Part shown: in pieces, positions 59,858-64,000 of the stretch
Position numbering within the stretch: the first letter of the stretch is position 1
Layout: every line of letters starts with the position of its first letter
Source of the DNA: Quillaja saponaria
Taxonomy: Eukaryota; Streptophyta; Magnoliopsida; Fabales; Quillajaceae
Direction: 5' to 3'
DNA length: 64,000 nucleotides
NCBI GenBank assembly: GCA_029379385.1
Contig: CM055614.1
Location: 992,001 to 1,056,000 of the forward strand
Notes under the pieces: model-generated
Databases searched by the model: none
Told to the model about the DNA's origin: nothing
What the model saw: the letters and a program-made list of their open reading frames with translations, nothing else
Translations under genes and position numbers: made by a program

Positions 59858-62135
59858 GCTGAACTAAACCGCCCCGGTACTTAGTGGTATTCATTTGGGT
59901 CTCATTTATTTTTTTGGATAAAAATATTTGCCCATCATCCTGTCTGTCTGTTACATCTCTCCCTCCATTTATCTGCAGAAAAGAAAGCACAGTTTAGCAT
60001 ATTGTGATAAAATTTGAAGTGCCTGAAATGAGCCCGGCAGTGAAGAAGCCAGCCATTTCTTCCAACCGAATAATAGTGATTTTGGCAGAAAAATTATAGT
60101 ATTATATGCATCTAGGAATGTGTTGTGTAAATATGCAAGCATTATATGCATAATACATGTCTGTCTGTTGACTCCTTACCCTGATGTTGAGGTAAGCTTT
60201 GTTCCTCTTTTAGGTGGAGTTTCCCTTCAAATATTATGGTGATCATAAGCATGCTCAAAATTTATAATTCCCAAGTGCTGTAGAGACTCCCTTTCCATCC
60301 TCTCTCTCTCTGCTTTTATCTTTTTTCTGTTGCAGAAAGCATTTCTCTTTCATTTCACAAAATTCACCCAAAGTGTAAAGTAATCTCCAGCAATTATGTC
60401 TGACACATTTGCTGCTTTTGTCCTTGGTGCCATTTTAAGGTGGAGATTTTACCGTGGAAAACAATGTAATATCCACTATAGTACTAACTTGCAAAACTAC
60501 TAAGCAAATGTTTGCATGGTGTGGACGTTGGTGGGTGGGGATACCAATCACTGTCAGGATGAGTCATGAACACACCAACCAACCGTTTCTGAGTTGTGAC
60601 TGTGACTAATTAGGCAGTACCAAATTTGGGAATTTGGGAATTTGGGAATTGGGTTAGTGGGAACTGGGAGGTGGGATGAATCATAGACCATTTCCAAGTC
60701 CTTAAATAATACTGCCTTGTATCTGTCTTGGGATGTGATGCCAAATATGCCGCTGTGGTTAATGGAGACAAACTAGAAAAAGCCAAATAATGTCAGGTTT
60801 ACTATTTGCAGAAAATTTTCTAGCATTTAGTGTGGTAATTCACAATGATTTTGGCTACGGAATTAATAAAAATTACTTTTAAAAATGTTTTAGTTTTTAT
60901 AGACTATATTGATTACATTTTCTCTAAAACATTATATCTCAGAATTATGAGTCATATTATAGGTAAATATCTTATGAAGAAATAACAAATAAATTGTCAT
61001 AATTACAAGTGATTTGTATTAAAATAATTTTTAATTTAATAGCATAAATCATGAAAAAATAGCTATTTTAATTCAAATATTCTTCTAATTTGTTAATACA
61101 TAAATGGCATATATGTGAAGAGTTAATTAATAAATAGTTAGACTAATAATTTACAATTAAATTTTTATTAACTTATAAAGAAAATTCTACTATTTTAAAA
61201 AGAAAATACTCATCATATATCTGCCCAAATTGTACTTTACATACTTATTTTTTATGGTTTTGGATCTCATATAAATCACAAGCTTAGTTAGAAGTTGTGA
61301 ACAAAGATGGAGAAGGTGGATTTCATCATTGCACACATCATGAAATTAAAATTTGTTAATTAAAAGTAGGATTCAATTTCAATTTAAAAAGAAGAAAAAG
61401 GAAGGGCATGGAACAAAAGAGAGGGCAAAATAGTCTAAATAAATAGAATATTAAACGATATGACGTCAGCAACAAAGAACAAAGTGGATCATATGAAATT
61501 TATTAGTTAGGTCCCGCAAGTCACTGATCCAGTTCCCAAATACCCCCTTATGTTCCTTTTCTTTTTTAGTAGAAAGAAAGCTTAAAGTGTTTTTTGCTTC
61601 TTTGCCTCCACCACCACTGCCTTTCTCTCTCACACTAGTAACTGGGCCATCCTCCCTGAATTCTCTCGACCGGAGAAAAACCAGCATCCGGAAATTACTC
61701 AGTTCGACTCAGTATCTGTGAAACCCTAATTCTGATTTTTCTGTTAATTTGCAATAGAGCAAATAACTTCCTGTCGCATTTGTCAAGAACAATTGCTAAA
61801 TTGTGATTCATTTTCGCTTGCTTGTGTACGTGGAATTAGTTCTTTTTCAATGATTTGATTACTGTAGAACGTACTTGATTATCCCAGTTGTTTCCATTTT
61901 CATATGATTAATTCGTAAAATGGTTATTTTTGGATGTTTAAAATTTCAGTTTTTTGTGTTTTGAAGATTGAATCTTTTTTTGGTCTCATTGGTTCATTTG
62001 ATTACTGTAAATATTAGTTACTTACAAGGAAGCCTAATCTAACATTTTCATTGTAGATAACGTAGTTTATATTGTTTTTAGTAGTTAAAAGTTGAAATTG
62101 AAAGGTTGACCGTTTTTCTTCTTCAGGGTGGCAAA
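59858..62135. other. Spacer between the tandem GCL genes, promoter of copy 2
   Basis: 59858 to about 60200 is 3' UTR of copy 1. 60850-61250 is very A/T-rich. A CT-rich leader-like stretch at about 61600-61640 and a 5' UTR intron ending CTTCTTCAG (about 62126) belong to copy 2. No other gene is seen. Confidence 0.5.
60623..60653 (+). repeat. AATTTGGG short tandem repeat
   Basis: Three full units of AATTTGGG and a fourth one base short lie in non-coding DNA between the GCL genes. Confidence 0.85.
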
Positions 62136-64000
62136 ATGGTTCTCCTTTCCCGGGCAGGTCCTTCGTACTATATACGTACTGAGAAAATACGATGCAAAGC
62201 AGGGAAGAATACTGTTTTTAGCACAGGGAACAATTTTAAGCCATATAAAGTAAAGGAAACTAGCGTTGGTTTCTTACCATTGTCACGTAATTCTGCCACA
62301 AAGACACAAATTTTACAAGCAGGAGTTGGAAGTAGACGGGGTCATCGAGTGACTGTTGCTGCTAGCCCACCTACAGAAGATGCTGTAGTTGTTGCCCAGC
62401 CACTAACGAAAGATGATCTTGTGGGATACCTTGCCTCTGGCTGTAAAACAAAGGAAAATTGGAGGTAGAATCTTTTGCCTATTCGTTCATGATTTATGTC
62501 CTTTTCTTATAGTAGTTGATGTTACCATGATTTTAACTGTTGTACTCTAGAAGAGTATATTTTTCACATCTAAAATTAATTCATTATTTATTTTGAGCTG
62601 ACTTTTTGTAATCATTGTGTCCTCATCTATCCATATGATGAAGTTAGGATAGTCATTGTTTGTTTTCCTTTAACATGATAAAGGGAACTCAATACCTACG
62701 ACTATAATTGCCTTTTTGTTTCTTTTGGTTAGGGTAATTTGTTATTCCCCCAAATGATAATTAGTTCCTGATTTGTTGCAGTTTCAAGCAAACTAACTTA
62801 GTGATGTGATCTTGCAGAATAGGTACAGAACACGAGAAGTTTGGCTTTGAGTTTGGAAGTCTTCGCCCTATGAAGTATGCACAAATAGCGGAGCTTCTCC
62901 ACAGCATTGCTGAGAGATTTGATTGGGAAAAAATAATGGAAGGTGACAACATTATTGGGCTCAAACAGGTAAATTAGTTATTTTCATTGAATGTGGATGT
63001 TAGAAACTTTGATCGGGGAAGGAAAAATGGTTTCCAACCTGATTTCTTTGTTCAAATGTTTATTTATCAAAACATTTTGAAGAAACTGTTTGAACTATTG
63101 TGTAGAATTGTTTTGCATTTATGTGAACCAGGGGAAGCAAAGTATATCACTGGAGCCCGGTGGTCAGTTTGAGCTTAGTGGTGCACCTCTTGAAACATTG
63201 CATCAAACTTGTGCTGAAGTTAATTCACACCTTTATCAGGTCAATGAGATAACTGTATTCACGTCTGTCATGCATACTTGTCTAGGATTTATCAGTCATC
63301 TTACTGTACTTCTTTTGACAGGTTAAAGCTGTTGCTGAGGAAATGGGAATTGGGTTTCTAGGAATTGGTTTCCAGCCAAAGTGGGGAGTAAAAGACATAC
63401 CTATAATGCCCAAGGTACTGGATATTCCTCTTTCAAGTCATTGAAGGTGAAAATGCAAATTGAGATTACAGCTGTTGAAATGTTCTTATTGTAAATGAGG
63501 TGATTCATTTAAACAAAGTATAACAATATCTGATTTAGGCACCTGCTAGCTAATCTGGTGTGGAGCCTTGATGTGGGATTCAGCTGGCAATCAAATGTCA
63601 ATGCCACATCTTATGAATTATAAAGATGAACATATGACTTGGAGCATATGATTATTATTTTTTTCCTGATGGACTGGGCCCTACTTATACGTTTGTTTTA
63701 TGGTTGATAATTATAAATGTGGATGGCTAATATCAAGATATGCAGGTGTCTGTGTGAATGTTTTGCATTTGAATAGATAAATATCCAAAAGTTGTATCTT
63801 GGATGGGGGAATCTTTGTCAGTCTTGGGTATTATTCTATCTACTGGATCTGTTAGCTTCCTTTTGGGTACAATAGTTTACTGTCTAATTGTACAGTAGTG
63901 ACTGTTTTGCTAATAATGCCAATTTGTATAAGTACAAAATTTTTTGTTTGGCCTTGGGATTGCCAATTACTTGCGTTCTGACATAGTGGTTTGTCTCAGG
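62136..64000 (+). CDS. GSH1: Glutamate-cysteine ligase, tandem copy 2 (3' end beyond window)
   Basis: This is the second head-to-tail GCL gene, about 2.3 kb after copy 1. Exons seen are 62136-62464, 62818-62968, 63132-63239 and 63322-63414; the next begins at about 64000 after CTCAG. Intron positions equal those of copy 1. The start [12 protein letters not shown] follows the same acceptor-leader layout. The N-terminus is transit-peptide-like. The core reads [74 protein letters not shown] and DIPIMPK, close to Arabidopsis GSH1 at each position I can recall. The first CC1 cysteine (HQTC) is present; the CC2 region is beyond the edge. This copy looks like the conserved, canonical GSH1. Confidence 0.95.

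Overview
The window is nuclear DNA of a flowering plant, most likely a eudicot. It is AT-rich, with many short exons separated by GT-AG introns, long intergenic gaps, plant-specific protein families (neprosin domain, DUF3527, CH-domain kinesin-14, plant-type glutamate-cysteine ligase), a nuclear tRNA-Asp gene and small hAT-like and Tourist-like elements. Both glutamate-cysteine ligase copies keep the CC1-type first cysteine (copy 2 ends before the second), which from what I recall of the family points to a rosid. I do not name a species. Exon borders were read by hand from splice sites and phase and may be off by a base in places.

Layout. 1-2126 (+): 3' part of a neprosin-domain protein. 2430-5473 (+): complete GMP synthase, followed by a hAT-type non-autonomous element (6133-6694) and a perfect 51-bp duplication. 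7125-10189 (-): a decayed GL3/EGL3-type bHLH gene. 10.2-13.8 kb: no gene recognised. 13822-17392 (-): cytosolic-type tyrosyl-tRNA synthetase with a site II/telo-box/TATA promoter. 20127-28258 (+): a CH-domain kinesin-14 that carries five single-base insertions and an AT-AC intron with U12-type signals. 28861-28932 (+): tRNA-Asp(GTC). 30103-33076 (-): DUF3527 protein. 35571-41037 (-): BAH plus TFIIS-like protein (AIPP3/BDT1 type). 41847-43355 (-): RNase P Rpr2/Rpp21-like zinc protein. 48234-49376 (+): HAD phosphatase of the PYRP2 type. 51937-52455 (-): small disordered repeat protein. 54705-59857 and 62136-64000+ (+): two tandem glutamate-cysteine ligase genes.

How it fits together. These are mostly unrelated single genes: purine synthesis (GMP synthase), translation (TyrRS, tRNA-Asp), RNA processing (Rpp21-like), riboflavin synthesis (PYRP2) and glutathione synthesis (GCL). 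No operon-like or defence-type system is visible. The AIPP3-like and PYRP2-like genes lie close together here and, as I recall, their Arabidopsis counterparts At4g11560 and At4g11570 are adjacent, so this part looks like conserved gene order.

Most interesting points: the tandem GCL pair, in which copy 1 has lost one cysteine of the CC2 redox switch and several conserved residues while keeping a full reading frame; the kinesin gene, with five +1 shifts although every other live gene here is clean; its AT-AC intron; a perfect 53-bp inverted duplication taken from the Rpp21-like gene's splice acceptor and leader; and the legible bHLH fossil.
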